Of a stretch of 64,000 nucleotides of DNA, positions 17,293 to 25,899 are shown piece by piece. Location: contig NZ_AP012544.1 of NCBI RefSeq assembly GCF_000829055.1, positions 434,001-498,000 on the forward strand, written 5' to 3'. The position numbers and the translations under genes are program-made. The notes under the pieces were generated by a model. It saw only the letters and a program-made list of their open reading frames with translations, was not told the DNA's origin and did not search any database. The stretch's first letter is position 1. Every line of letters begins with the position of its first letter. The DNA comes from Lacticaseibacillus casei DSM 20011 = JCM 1134 = ATCC 393. Its GTDB lineage: Bacteria > Bacillota > Bacilli > Lactobacillales > Lactobacillaceae.

Positions 17293-19497
17293 TTGGATAA
17301 AGATAATAAGTTAAAAACATCATTAAATGCTTATATGGCAAAGCACCAACTGAACACCAACGCCACATCCGTTGCCATCGGCGTATCCGTGCCGACGTTA
17401 CGCAAAGCCTTGCGCGGTGAAAAAGTCAGCCGCAAGACGACTGCTAAGATTGAGAGCATTATTGCATCAGGCAAAGTGCCAGCAGGTGCAGCCACCACCA
17501 AAAGGACAAAGAAAACTGTTGCCAAGAAACCAGCAGCTAAAGTAGCAACCCGTAAGACCGCTGCAAAGACGTCGGCTACGCCAAAAGCGGCAGCTAAGCG
17601 AACTTCAACCGGAACCGTTGGACGTCCGGCACACAGCCAAGCCAACTCAACGAGCGCATCGGCAACCAATCACAGTCAGTCAACGACCCAAGCGGCTGCT
17701 AACACGCAGGAAAATGCGGCAAGCACGCAACCAAAGCGTCGGACGACAACGCGGGTTAATCGGGCAAGCGTGACGGCACGCCAGGCTAACCGGACGAATA
17801 ATCAGCATCAAAACCAGGCAACTAACTCAGAAGCGCCAACCGAGCAGCCGACCACAAGTAAGCGACCGTCAACTCGGAACCATCGCTTTACCATTCGGCA
17901 GCAGCCGGATGTTGCGACCCAAGAAGCTCAGGCTGAAGCAAAGAAGCGTCAGACGCAAACGAACAGCCAGTCTGCTGCGGCTTCGGTGAAACCGGCCGAA
18001 AGTGATGAACGGCACGAAACAACGGCGCGGCATACTAAACAGCACACGCCAACCGGTAAAACCGAGACGTTCCGGCGTAATGGCAAGTCTGAACATGAAC
18101 CGGTTCGCAACGAACGGCGTAATGTGCGGACCGATCGTAACAAGCCAAATAGCACCCGACGTCCGGGGCGGCCTAAGCAGAATCGGTTTGCGGCCAATGC
18201 CGATCCGCAAAACTGGCAGCCAATGACGCAATCGGCTTCTACCAGTGCCTCGCAGTCAATGACCAGTCAAGACGCAACCAAGCAACATGTGCCGGCTGTG
18301 GTCAATAAAGTTGAAACCCATACGCCAAGTGTCATCCGCTCTTCGTCAAATGAGCGCAATGGTGTAAATGGTGCAACCGCAAGTAGTACGAGCAACAACA
18401 CCTCTGCGACCAACGCCACCAGTCAGCGGAATCAGCGTGCCAGTTATGGTATGCATACCGAAGCGCCATTGGTCACTGGTAAGCAATTGCAGCTGTTCAT
18501 CGATGAAAGTTTTGAAGAACGGCGGCCAGATCCGCGCATGATGCATATGGGAATTGCAGCCGTTTTCCCGGAAGGCGACGATGAAAGTCTTGCCGGTTTT
18601 CGGGATGCGCTTTACCCGTATGGTTGGGAACCTGGCGATGAAGTCAAGGCACGCGGCAAACAAGTCGATGCGCTGACGCAGTTAATTAAAGCAGCGCAAC
18701 ATGAGCATATGGGGATGTACACGGTCTTTTCACGCAAAACGACTTATCCTGATTTTGCGCCGTCAATGGAATATCTCTATCCGTATATCGGTGCAACGAT
18801 TCATGTGCTGCGGGATGTGGATACCACTTTTGACAGTATTGTCATCATGATTGATCATCGTAATGAGCTGGAAGGCAATCAGCTTGTGATGGGGGCCGAT
18901 ATTGTCAGCCGCTATCTGACACTGTCACTGGAGCGGCCGATCAAAGTTCGCTTCGAGTTTGCTGATTCGCGTGAACATCTTGGCTTGCAGTTGTCTGATT
19001 TTGTTGCCAATGCAGCTTTGCGCTTGAGCCACGACGAACTCAGTCTGATTGGGATTAACCCGATGCCTGAGCTTGGTGTTTCGCAGCACGATCAACTTGT
19101 ACGCCTGACATTGCTTGGGTTGCAGCAGGTTGTCATGGGCGTTCGCGCAGAGCGGGCGGCAACCCCGTCGAAGCACTCGCAGCCTGATCGGTTCATGCAA
19201 CTGATTTTCGATGCCACGTATGCGGACTCGGATCGGGTTCGGGGCGCGTTGCCGGTGGTTAAAAATGCCTTGGAACAGTTGATCGATGTTCTGCCAAACG
19301 CGCGGGTCGGTCAGATTTCTGGCATGCCGAATCAGAGTTGGTACGACATGACGGCACGAATGGCTGGCTTGTTGCGGTATATCAATAAGGATCCGAAGCC
19401 GTATGGCAAGGTTTTGGCGAAAATCGAAAGTGTTGCCAAGACAGCTGCGGATGAACTGGAAATGGCGCTGGATTCTGACTCAAAAGCCAAGCGTTAA
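17293..19497 (+). CDS. DUF3800 domain protein with N-terminal HTH and histone-H1-like basic tail
   Basis: A 734-residue protein in three parts. Residues 1-58 resemble a helix-turn-helix (TSVAIGVSVPTLRKALRGEK). Residues about 65-395 are low-complexity, first Lys/Ala-rich and histone-H1-like (KKTVAKKPAAKVATRKTAAK), then Gln/Asn/Ser/Thr/Arg-rich and probably disordered. Residues about 398-600 match DUF3800, an RNase H-like fold: LFIDESFEE at the first strand (D404, E405), IVIMIDHRNE (D521) and LQLSDFVANAAL (D569) supply the acidic positions expected of a metal-dependent nuclease. A further helical region of about 130 residues follows. The start is TTG after GAGGAAAT. Single gene, with a family B element right after its stop. 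The function is unknown; DNA binding and nuclease activity are inferred. Confidence 0.75.
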   Translation: MDKDNKLKTSLNAYMAKHQLNTNATSVAIGVSVPTLRKALRGEKVSRKTTAKIESIIASGKVPAGAATTKRTKKTVAKKPAAKVATRKTAAKTSATPKAAAKRTSTGTVGRPAHSQANSTSASATNHSQSTTQAAANTQENAASTQPKRRTTTRVNRASVTARQANRTNNQHQNQATNSEAPTEQPTTSKRPSTRNHRFTIRQQPDVATQEAQAEAKKRQTQTNSQSAAASVKPAESDERHETTARHTKQHTPTGKTETFRRNGKSEHEPVRNERRNVRTDRNKPNSTRRPGRPKQNRFAANADPQNWQPMTQSASTSASQSMTSQDATKQHVPAVVNKVETHTPSVIRSSSNERNGVNGATASSTSNNTSATNATSQRNQRASYGMHTEAPLVTGKQLQLFIDESFEERRPDPRMMHMGIAAVFPEGDDESLAGFRDALYPYGWEPGDEVKARGKQVDALTQLIKAAQHEHMGMYTVFSRKTTYPDFAPSMEYLYPYIGATIHVLRDVDTTFDSIVIMIDHRNELEGNQLVMGADIVSRYLTLSLERPIKVRFEFADSREHLGLQLSDFVANAALRLSHDELSLIGINPMPELGVSQHDQLVRLTLLGLQQVVMGVRAERAATPSKHSQPDRFMQLIFDATYADSDRVRGALPVVKNALEQLIDVLPNARVGQISGMPNQSWYDMTARMAGLLRYINKDPKPYGKVLAKIESVAKTAADELEMALDSDSKAKR

Positions 19498-19521
19498 AGT
19501 TAGGCTAGGAGTTTTATGCCG

Positions 19522-19701
19522 TGCCAAACTACGCAATCTCCGGCCAGCTGGGGCTGGAACGGAGTGGGCACGACTTAGAGCCTCTGCAAAAGCGGCAGAG
19601 TCTCTAAGCTCGGCCTTGTTGTAGGCGGGGCAAAAGGCGCCCCACCAACAACAATTTCACTCCTGAGCCCCATCTGGCCTACGATTGCTCCGCTTTGGCA
19701 C
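19522..19701 (+). repeat. Family B structured 3' element, copy 1
   Basis: 180 bp with imperfect terminal inverted repeats (GTGCCAAAC at the left, TTTGGCAC at the right). Inside, GGAGTG (19562-19567) pairs with CACTCC (19658-19663). Two hairpins follow: CTTAGAG/CTCTAAG (19575-19609, loop AAAAGCG) and TTGTTG/CAACAA with GGGGC/GCCCC (19617-19654, loop AAAAGGC). It begins 24 nt after the DUF3800 stop codon. Copies 2 and 3 are at 27594 and 31421. Confidence 0.9.
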
Positions 19702-19796
19702 TACAAAAGTGTTCAGTCGCCTTTATATTTCGATTGTGAATATAGACCTTGAATCATTTCGTAGTTACGATAACAATTCACAGTCACCACAACAGC

Positions 19797-19847
19797 AAAA
19801 CGGTTTCGGAAAGATGATGATAACCTCATCTTTCCGGAACCGTTTTT
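19797..19847. terminator. Bidirectional terminator between convergent genes
   Basis: AAAACGGTTTCGGAAAGATGA pairs with TCATCTTTCCGGAACCGTTTTT around a short loop; T runs on both strands serve the DUF3800 and antiporter transcripts. Confidence 0.85.
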
Positions 19848-19859
19848 GTGTACGCGCAG

Positions 19860-21842
19860 TCACACGATGAAACTATCCTGATTTTTCAGATAGGTAATTT
19901 CGTCAAATGTGATGCGGGTTTGCAGGCGTTGCATGATGTCGCGGCTTAGCTTGCCGTCTGCGAATGCTTGCTGGATGAATTCATATTCGGCGTGGAAGGC
20001 CTTGAGGAACATGGCGTAGAGGATGTCGCCGTTGAAGGAGTCGGAGTGAACCCGGCGATGGCGATCGCGGTAGAAGCGGCGGATCGTGTTGACAGCACTG
20101 CGGTTTTGGACATTTTCGATATGTGTCAGATATTTCATGACCGCATCATATCCCGCCTGTTCGATTGGCAGAAGATCCTCACCATGTGCGGTGAATTGCC
20201 GCTTCCAAAAGATCGGTTCCAGGTTAAGCGGCGTGGTCAAAAAGGCGTTTTGAGCTTCATTAAATGCCTTGTACATGCGCCCCATGTTAATGGAAAAGCG
20301 TATTCGCAAAAACAGGTTTTTCCATAAGCGCTGATCAGCCGTGAAATCATTTAAGTCGATAAACCGGTTATAATAATACGCCTCATCTTTTGTAATCGTT
20401 CCATTAGCTCGTAACGCTTCAATCGCCGCTTTTTCCGCTGTAATGGTGCCTTCAAAAATGCTCCGCTGCAGCCGGCGCGATGGGTTGTCGTTTAGAATCA
20501 TTTCCTGCGACAAGGCATCAGCGACGATCTGGGCCTCACTGTGATGTTCGGTTTCGTCGCGCATAGCATCGATGCCCGCCGACAACATGCGCCGTAACCA
20601 AATATATTGACGATTGCGCTTCGGCTGTTTTGGTACGCAAAATGGTAACACCACCACCGGGACAATCAGGCTCAGCAGGATGACCACCGCCGCAATCAGG
20701 ATTAATCCCTGGCGTAACGCAAATTCGTGTCCGTTAATTGTTCGTGGCATTGAAAAGGCCAACGATAATGTGATAGTCCCGTTTGCGCCGCCCAGCATCA
20801 TAATCAAAGCATTGCGCCACCGATTTTTCTTGCCGATGCGTAAAAGTGTGCGGCTCCAAAAGAAGCGAACCAGTGATTTTGCCGCGTAAATGAAAACACC
20901 GATTCCCACGAGCAAACTGAATAAGCCGGCTTGGCCGCGTAAGGCTTCGATGACAACATTCGGTAACGATAAGCCTAACAGGACAAACACCAATCCGGAC
21001 AAAACCGCCGCAATCATTTCCCAGACATTGGCGCTGATGATCTGCATGCGGGCGCTGGTCAGCCGTAATCGGTCACGCTCAACACCTTGCGCAATCCCGG
21101 CCGCCACCACTGCCAAAATGCCGGAAAGTGCCAGCTCTTCAGCCAAAAAATAAACTAATAACGGAGTCAGCAGCTGAATGCCGACCATAATGAGCGGCTC
21201 ATCGTCACCGATCCGAATTAACCACGCTCGGAGATTGACGATCAAGGTACCAATAATTGCACCAACTAAAATGCCACCAAAAAAGACAAACAGAAAATCC
21301 AATAACGCATCGGTTGCCGAGAAACTGCCGGAAACATAAGCGGAAAGCGCCAAGTCAAAGGCAACAATACCAGCTGCATCGTTAAATAGACTTTCATTAT
21401 TTAACAGCTGCATCTGGCTGTCACTCAAAGGATTCGTCTGCGCAACGGCACTGACTGCCGATGCGTCGGTAGGCGTGACAATGGCGATCAAGGCAAATGC
21501 CAAGCTGAGTGGGATAACAGGGAAAAGGGCATGAACACTGAAGCCTAAAATAATGACCGAAAACAACACCAAACCAACCGCTAGCGACACAATGTTGGTC
21601 AAAGACCGGCCGATCTGGAGTCGTGATGCATTTTGACCTTCGTTAAACAGCAATGGGGCAATGATGGCGAAGGAGAAAACCGATGGATCAATGGCAAAGT
21701 TCCGCAACGACGGCATGACAGCCAACGCTGCACCAAGGCCAATCAGGAAGAAAGGTAGAGGGATCTTAGGAATATGACGGGCAAGCAGATTGCCAACAAT
21801 CACGGTGGCCAACATAATGCCGAAAATAACAACCTGACTCAA
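19860..21842 (-). CDS. Na+/H+ antiporter, CPA1 (NhaP/YjcE) family
   Basis: A 660-residue cation:proton antiporter of the membrane. The first 400 residues hold about 12 helices with the CPA1 core: IVTPTDASAVSAV (the TD half-helix) and NNESLFNDAAGIVAFDLAL (the ND ion site). The last 250 residues are a soluble cytoplasmic domain, probably regulatory. The start is TTG (MSQVVIFG) after GGGGGG at 8-nt spacing. Single gene. A short family A palindrome lies 16 nt upstream of the start codon. It probably extrudes Na+ and helps pH balance; the ion preference is inferred. Confidence 0.87.
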   Translation of the reverse strand: MSQVVIFGIMLATVIVGNLLARHIPKIPLPFFLIGLGAALAVMPSLRNFAIDPSVFSFAIIAPLLFNEGQNASRLQIGRSLTNIVSLAVGLVLFSVIILGFSVHALFPVIPLSLAFALIAIVTPTDASAVSAVAQTNPLSDSQMQLLNNESLFNDAAGIVAFDLALSAYVSGSFSATDALLDFLFVFFGGILVGAIIGTLIVNLRAWLIRIGDDEPLIMVGIQLLTPLLVYFLAEELALSGILAVVAAGIAQGVERDRLRLTSARMQIISANVWEMIAAVLSGLVFVLLGLSLPNVVIEALRGQAGLFSLLVGIGVFIYAAKSLVRFFWSRTLLRIGKKNRWRNALIMMLGGANGTITLSLAFSMPRTINGHEFALRQGLILIAAVVILLSLIVPVVVLPFCVPKQPKRNRQYIWLRRMLSAGIDAMRDETEHHSEAQIVADALSQEMILNDNPSRRLQRSIFEGTITAEKAAIEALRANGTITKDEAYYYNRFIDLNDFTADQRLWKNLFLRIRFSINMGRMYKAFNEAQNAFLTTPLNLEPIFWKRQFTAHGEDLLPIEQAGYDAVMKYLTHIENVQNRSAVNTIRRFYRDRHRRVHSDSFNGDILYAMFLKAFHAEYEFIQQAFADGKLSRDIMQRLQTRITFDEITYLKNQDSFIV

Positions 21843-21857
21843 AGCAATCCCCCCTTA

Positions 21858-21885
21858 GAGCGTGAGCTGGCGCAGCGAACGCGTT
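21858..21885. repeat. Family A element, internally deleted, before the antiporter gene
   Basis: GAGCGTGAGCTGGC is joined directly to GCAGCGAACGCGTT. These are the two conserved ends of the 120-bp element with the long hairpin missing. On the minus strand it ends next to the GGGGGG ribosome site. Confidence 0.7.
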
Positions 21886-21973
21886 TCACCGGTTGACCCG
21901 ATTCGATGCCTCAATTCTAACACCAAATTTATAAAAACACTGATTGCTAGCTCGTTGCAGTGGATGTCGGATA

Positions 21974-22756
21974 TCAGGTAAACAAAAACTGTAGTATCTC
22001 AGCATCAATACAAGGATTTTGGTGCAAGCTACTGTGGTAGGCTCCGATTGGCGTTCCGCGGTAAATGTAAAGGGATGTGGGAACGCCGGCTGCTTTAAGC
22101 TCTTTTTCGTACCGCTTGACGCCAGCAAGGCTGACAGCCCAGTCGCCTTTTGCGCCGAAGATCTGGCCGCCAATGACGAGCGTTTGAACGGATTTAGGAA
22201 AATATGCGAGTTGCGGTGTGGGATCACGATAAAATTCGCTGGCAAACGAGATATATTTAACCACTTGCGGTTGGGCGTCAGTGTGCTGCGTCGTCAGATA
22301 CCGAAAGCTGAGGTTACTGCCCATGGAATGGCCGACAAGGTTAATCCGCTTAACCTGATGTTAGGTGCGCAGCCAATGTAGCAAGGCGGTGAGTTGCCGG
22401 GTTTCTTTGACCGGTGCCTTGGCATCTTCAAAGACAACGCTGATAAGTGGATTTTTTCCGTCATAGCGCTTGGCACCGGTCACTGTGCGTTTCCCGGTGG
22501 CACTGATTTTAATGGTCGTGACTTGATTAGTGGCGTGATCCTGCTGAAACCGGCTGACCATGGGCCCAAATGTCAGGCTGTTACTCCCGTAGCCCGGTAT
22601 GAAAACCGTGACGACGTTGGTATTGCGATAAGTTCGGGCGTGGATCGGTCGGCTGCCAATTTGCCACCAGAACCAATAACCGCCAGCGGCCAACAAGAAT
22701 AAGCCGAGCACAGTTTTTCCTAACCAATGATGACGTTTTGGTTGTTTGCGTTTCAT
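21974..22756 (-). pseudogene. DUF915-type alpha/beta hydrolase, interrupted by an in-frame TAA
   Basis: Two open segments in one frame rebuild a cell-surface alpha/beta hydrolase of the DUF915 family. It has an N-terminal membrane anchor (VLGLFLLAAGGYWFWW), the strand TVFIPGYGSNS, the nucleophile elbow NLVGHSMGSNLS (catalytic Ser) and a C-terminal YHSSLHQNP (catalytic His). The stop TAA lies at 22361-22363 (codon 132), just before the nucleophile elbow, and the homology runs through it (LLHWLRT, stop, HQVKRINLVGHS). No base is lost or gained. The truncated product would lack the whole catalytic triad. The start at MKRKQPKR follows GGAGG. RBS and frame are otherwise intact, so the lesion looks recent. 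Confidence 0.82.
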
Positions 22757-22772
22757 AATGCACCAGCCTCCT

Positions 22773-22791
22773 GAGCGTGAGCATGGCGAGT
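22773..22791. repeat. Fragment of a family A element upstream of the hydrolase pseudogene
   Basis: GAGCGTGAGC followed by ATGGCGAG matches one end of the family A palindrome. On the minus strand it sits directly before the GGAGG of the next gene. Confidence 0.4.
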
Positions 22792-22843
22792 AGACGATAA
22801 TAAAAAAGTTGGGCACCGCGACCTCACAATGACGGTGCCAAGC

Positions 22844-23485
22844 CTATTTCGATCCTTGCAAAAATGGGCCACGCAAAACTGGACGATCATTGCGGGCCTG
22901 AAGCTGTCGATGATTGTCCGGGAAAAGTTGCTGAAAACGTTGGCGTTGGTGAGGACTGATCGTGACGGCGGTTTGATCGATGACATACCAAGTGACGCCT
23001 TCAGTTAGCGGCGGTGTGGTCAGCGAACCGAGGTAGCGATAGACAGTTCCTTTTGGCGGCAGCAAACTGTCGAGTTGCAGTGCCACTGGCTGCGCGCTGC
23101 GGGTCACGAAATGATCAAGCGCGCTGTCCATCACCGGCGCGCCATCGCCCAACGGTAATAAAACTGCCACGACGCAAAGTGCGCCGATAGCCGATTGGTG
23201 CACAAAATGCCATTCTGCGGCGCATTGATGGGTGGTTTGGTGTTCTGCCGGCACATGCAGATGCGCCTGAATAAAGTGCCATTGGGTCTGGTCAATCTGC
23301 GTGCGGCCGTGTCCGGTTAGGCGGATGGTAACGTGGTCGTCAATTTCCTGATCCACCAGCCAAGGCTCCTCAATGGTTAACGTTGAAGGATCCGCAGCGG
23401 TTGCGTCACGCAGGTCAATCGGGGACTGTTGCTGGCCAAAACCATTCGGCCAAGTATCTTGATGGTGATAGTCTAACGGTGGCAT
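22844..23485 (-). CDS. Alpha-class carbonic anhydrase
   Basis: Interconverts CO2 and bicarbonate with a zinc ion. At 213 residues it is slightly shorter than typical secreted enzymes. Family landmarks: QQQSPIDLRDA near the start, the zinc histidines in QAHLHVP (H75, H77) and AEWHFVH (H93), and the active-site wall YRYLGSLTTPPLTEGVTW. There is no signal peptide, so it appears cytosolic, unlike most bacterial alpha enzymes. RBS GAAAGGAA lies before MPPLDYHH. Transcribed in the direction of the hydrolase pseudogene but 88 nt from it. Confidence 0.88.
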   Translation of the reverse strand: MPPLDYHHQDTWPNGFGQQQSPIDLRDATAADPSTLTIEEPWLVDQEIDDHVTIRLTGHGRTQIDQTQWHFIQAHLHVPAEHQTTHQCAAEWHFVHQSAIGALCVVAVLLPLGDGAPVMDSALDHFVTRSAQPVALQLDSLLPPKGTVYRYLGSLTTPPLTEGVTWYVIDQTAVTISPHQRQRFQQLFPDNHRQLQARNDRPVLRGPFLQGSK

Positions 23486-23529
23486 GTCACGCTAATTCCT
23501 TTCGTCGCATTGAATAGATGAATGGTTTC

Positions 23530-23563
23530 AAAAACAGGCCCTGCCAAAGCAAAACCTGTTTTT
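23530..23563 (-). terminator. Terminator after ybjQ-like gene
   Basis: AAAAACAGG pairs with CCTGTTTTT around a GC-rich loop, about 45 nt beyond the stop of the minus-strand gene. Confidence 0.65.
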
Positions 23564-23605
23564 CCTCGTGAGCGAGGTGAGTTGGATTGTTAGTGAGAGG
23601 TCAGA

Positions 23606-23932
23606 CTAGTCGAGCAGCTTAACTGCCGTTCCATAAGCAACAACGCTTTGCATGTCGCCGCCGATTGAACCGGAGTCAAACCGCATCATGACAACAGCAT
23701 CGCCGCCAACTTTGCGAGCTTCATCGCGCAACCGCTCGATCGACTTTTCCCGTGACTCATGCAGCATATTGCTATAAGCTTTGATTTCGCCGCCGACAAT
23801 ATTTTTTAAACATGCGCCGATGTTGCTAATCACGTTTTTAGACTGGGTGGTTAAGCCGAAAACCTCGCCAATAATTTCGTAATGCTTACCGGGAATGTTC
23901 TCGGTCGTTGTAATCAGAATATCTTGTGCCAC
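23606..23932 (-). CDS. YbjQ/UPF0145 (heavy-metal-binding-type) protein
   Basis: A 108-residue protein of the YbjQ (DUF74) family, a small beta-alpha fold that assembles as a pentamer. Typical blocks are [20 protein letters not shown] at the N-terminus, [20 protein letters not shown] in the middle, and [22 protein letters not shown] at the end. Full length with a normal RBS. The biological role of the family is not settled; metal binding has been proposed. It neighbours the His-rich metal-binding gene, transcribed divergently. Confidence 0.85.
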   Translation of the reverse strand: MAQDILITTTENIPGKHYEIIGEVFGLTTQSKNVISNIGACLKNIVGGEIKAYSNMLHESREKSIERLRDEARKVGGDAVVMMRFDSGSIGGDMQSVVAYGTAVKLLD

Positions 23933-24258
23933 AATAAAACCCGCTTTCCTTATTGAAATGAATGTCAGAAGATTCGTTTTACACAGTTACAATTTAAGTA
24001 CATCGTTATGCTGTCGAGTGTCCATAACCAGCATCAGATTACCACCCGTGTATGGAGATCACAAGTAAAATAGCCGCTTAAGCGACGTAGAAGACATTAT
24101 GGTAAAGAACGATGCTTAGATGCTAATTAACAAGGTCACTATCGTTTAATGATAAAAATACATTATTTAGTGAGAAACAAGTTTTAAAAAATTGAAAAGT
24201 TTAAATGTTAATCAACGAAAAGGGCGTTGCATCGAACCTTAAAAGCACCTTTATATAG
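23933..24258. other. Divergent intergenic region between ybjQ-like and His-rich genes
   Basis: AT-rich, no credible open frame, repeat or strong hairpin. It must hold the ybjQ promoter on the minus strand, but I could not place it confidently. Confidence 0.4.
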
Positions 24259-24281
24259 TAAATAGTAATGATTATTAGTTC
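24259..24281 (+). promoter_or_regulatory. Fur-family (Zur-like) operator
   Basis: AATAGTAAT-G-ATTATTAGT is a 9-1-9 inverted repeat with 7 of 9 matched pairs and the core GTAATNATTA typical of Zur boxes. It ends 18 nt upstream of the -35 box at 24299. The site is close to, but not on, the promoter, so repression by this site alone is uncertain. Confidence 0.45.
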
Positions 24282-24298
24282 GAAAAAGGGCTTTTTAA

Positions 24299-24328
24299 TT
24301 GACTTTAGAAAAACAATAATGATATAAA
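24299..24328 (+). promoter_or_regulatory. Promoter of the His-rich protein gene
   Basis: TTGACT (24299-24304), 18 bp, TATAAA (24323-24328), about 47 nt before the start codon. Confidence 0.7.
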
Positions 24329-24375
24329 ATGAGTGTCGATGAAAATACTAAGGTAATGACAGAGGAGGACTTTTA

Positions 24376-24708
24376 ATGGCACATACGATTGCGGAAGTAG
24401 ATGCCCATCATCACCACAGCCTTGCTTGTGGGCACACCAAACTGTTGCATGGTGATCATGTGGATTATCTTGAGAACGGCCATCTTCATCACCCACATGA
24501 AGACCATTTTGATGAGGCTGTGATTCCTGTCTCTGCTAACAATCCTGATGGTGAAAGCCCGGTTGTTGAAGGCGAGTTGCATGATGAGTACTGCGGCCAT
24601 GAACAAGTACCGCATGGCGATCACATTGATTATTTGGTGAATGGTCGATTGCAACATGTTCACGGCGACCATGTTGACGATCATGGGCCGGTGGATGTTG
24701 TCAATTGA
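24376..24708 (+). CDS. Small histidine-rich, probably metal-binding protein with two internal repeats
   Basis: A 110-residue acidic, His-rich soluble protein with no signal peptide. A roughly 30-residue unit occurs twice: CGH, then HGDHVDYL, then GHLHHPHEDHFD (residues about 18-50), and CGH, then HGDHIDYL, then GRLQHVHGDHVD (residues about 75-105). Each unit offers a Cys, several His and paired Asp, suitable for zinc or copper. An additional HHHH lies near the N-terminus. GAGGAGG precedes the start, a clear promoter lies upstream and a strong terminator follows, so it is a single-gene unit. A zinc buffer or metallochaperone role is inferred from composition and the Fur-family box. I know of no described function. 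Confidence 0.75.
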   Translation: MAHTIAEVDAHHHHSLACGHTKLLHGDHVDYLENGHLHHPHEDHFDEAVIPVSANNPDGESPVVEGELHDEYCGHEQVPHGDHIDYLVNGRLQHVHGDHVDDHGPVDVVN

Positions 24709-24730
24709 TATCAGGTTCAAACAAGTTGCA

Positions 24731-24764
24731 AAAAAACCGCGGTTTGCGTGACCGCGGTTTTTTA
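24731..24764. terminator. Terminator between convergent genes
   Basis: AAAAAACCGCGGT and ACCGCGGTTTTTT form a perfect 13-bp stem with a 7-nt loop. It is symmetric and can serve both strands. Confidence 0.92.
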
Positions 24765-24839
24765 ATATTCGCTCTTCCGGATGATCTAAGCACCACTTCT
24801 AAGTTAACGGTTTGATCATCAGGACAAAACCGAGCTTGA

Positions 24840-25751
24840 TTATTTAGAAACCTTAATGACAATTCGACCTTCATGCTGCGGATCATCTAGCAGTTGATGG
24901 CCTTTGATAAAACCTTCGCGGGTAAATGGCAACACGTAGCCGACTTGGACGGTCAATTTGCCTTGCGCCATTAAATCAACGAGGGTTTGCAGCGCCCGTC
25001 CAACTTCGGAGCCGCCGAGTGGTCGCGTGTGCACGAACCGAACACCGCGACTCAGTAAAGGCTCAGTATGGCTAACCGAAACGATCAGCCCACCATCCTT
25101 GGCCATTTCGACATCATCATCGCCGCCAAGCCCATTCATCGCTGCATTAATGACGACATCAGCTGTCCGGCGTAGCTCATCGACGGGGTTGCCGCGATCA
25201 TATGCGACAAAATGTTCGATTCCTAGGCGGTTGACCTCGGCTTCATGCCGGCTGGCGGCGATGCCGATCACGGAGGCACCACGTTCAACTGCCAGTTGGA
25301 TCGCGGCAGAGCCAACGCCGCCGGAAGCCCCTTTTACAATCACCGTATCGCCGGCCTTGATTTTACCGAGTTCGACCATGCGATAACCAGTGACGCCAGG
25401 GGTAATCAATGCAACTCCGGTTTCCGGAGTGATGGCAGCTGGCAACAAGACACTCATGTCAGCCGCTGCGGTCACGATTTCGGCATATGCACTGGTGGTT
25501 CGGGCAATGACGCGATCGCCTTCGCTAAATTGCGTGACACGACTGCCAATTGCACTTACGACGCCAGCAACATCATAGCCCGGCACAGTCAAGCCGCTGC
25601 CGCCCATTTGCCGTGCGATCCGATCACGGTTGTTAAGGCCGATTGCTTCGGTTTTGATTTGAATTTCCCGCGGACCCGGTTGCGGTGTCGGCAATTCAAT
25701 CGCATCAATGACTTCCGGACCGCCTGCCTCGCTAAATCCATATCCGATCAT
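24840..25751 (-). CDS. Zinc-independent medium-chain oxidoreductase (quinone-oxidoreductase type)
   Basis: A 303-residue medium-chain dehydrogenase/reductase. It has the GroES-like N-terminal domain (NNRDRIARQMGG and VPGYDVAGVVSAIGS) and the nucleotide site VIVKGASGGVGSAAIQLA. The zinc-binding Cys/His residues of true alcohol dehydrogenases are absent, pointing to an NADPH:quinone or enone reductase. Start chosen at MIGYGFSEAGG because GGAGGG precedes it by 9 nt. Single gene. Substrate unknown. Confidence 0.85.
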   Translation of the reverse strand: MIGYGFSEAGGPEVIDAIELPTPQPGPREIQIKTEAIGLNNRDRIARQMGGSGLTVPGYDVAGVVSAIGSRVTQFSEGDRVIARTTSAYAEIVTAAADMSVLLPAAITPETGVALITPGVTGYRMVELGKIKAGDTVIVKGASGGVGSAAIQLAVERGASVIGIAASRHEAEVNRLGIEHFVAYDRGNPVDELRRTADVVINAAMNGLGGDDDVEMAKDGGLIVSVSHTEPLLSRGVRFVHTRPLGGSEVGRALQTLVDLMAQGKLTVQVGYVLPFTREGFIKGHQLLDDPQHEGRIVIKVSK

Positions 25752-25899
25752 ATTCTTCCCTCCATACACGTCAATGTTAAACTAGCGGCATTTTAACCAT
25801 GATTAGGGAAAAAGACAATTAAAGTGCCTTGAAGTCGTGGAGGAAAAGTGAACGGTTACAGTTGGCGTCCTCTTAGTCAACCTTTTAAGCGCAATTCAA

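Noticed and set aside
24373-24720. 115-codon frame antisense to the His-rich gene
   Set aside because: A shadow: the sense strand has promoter, ribosome site, repeats and terminator.
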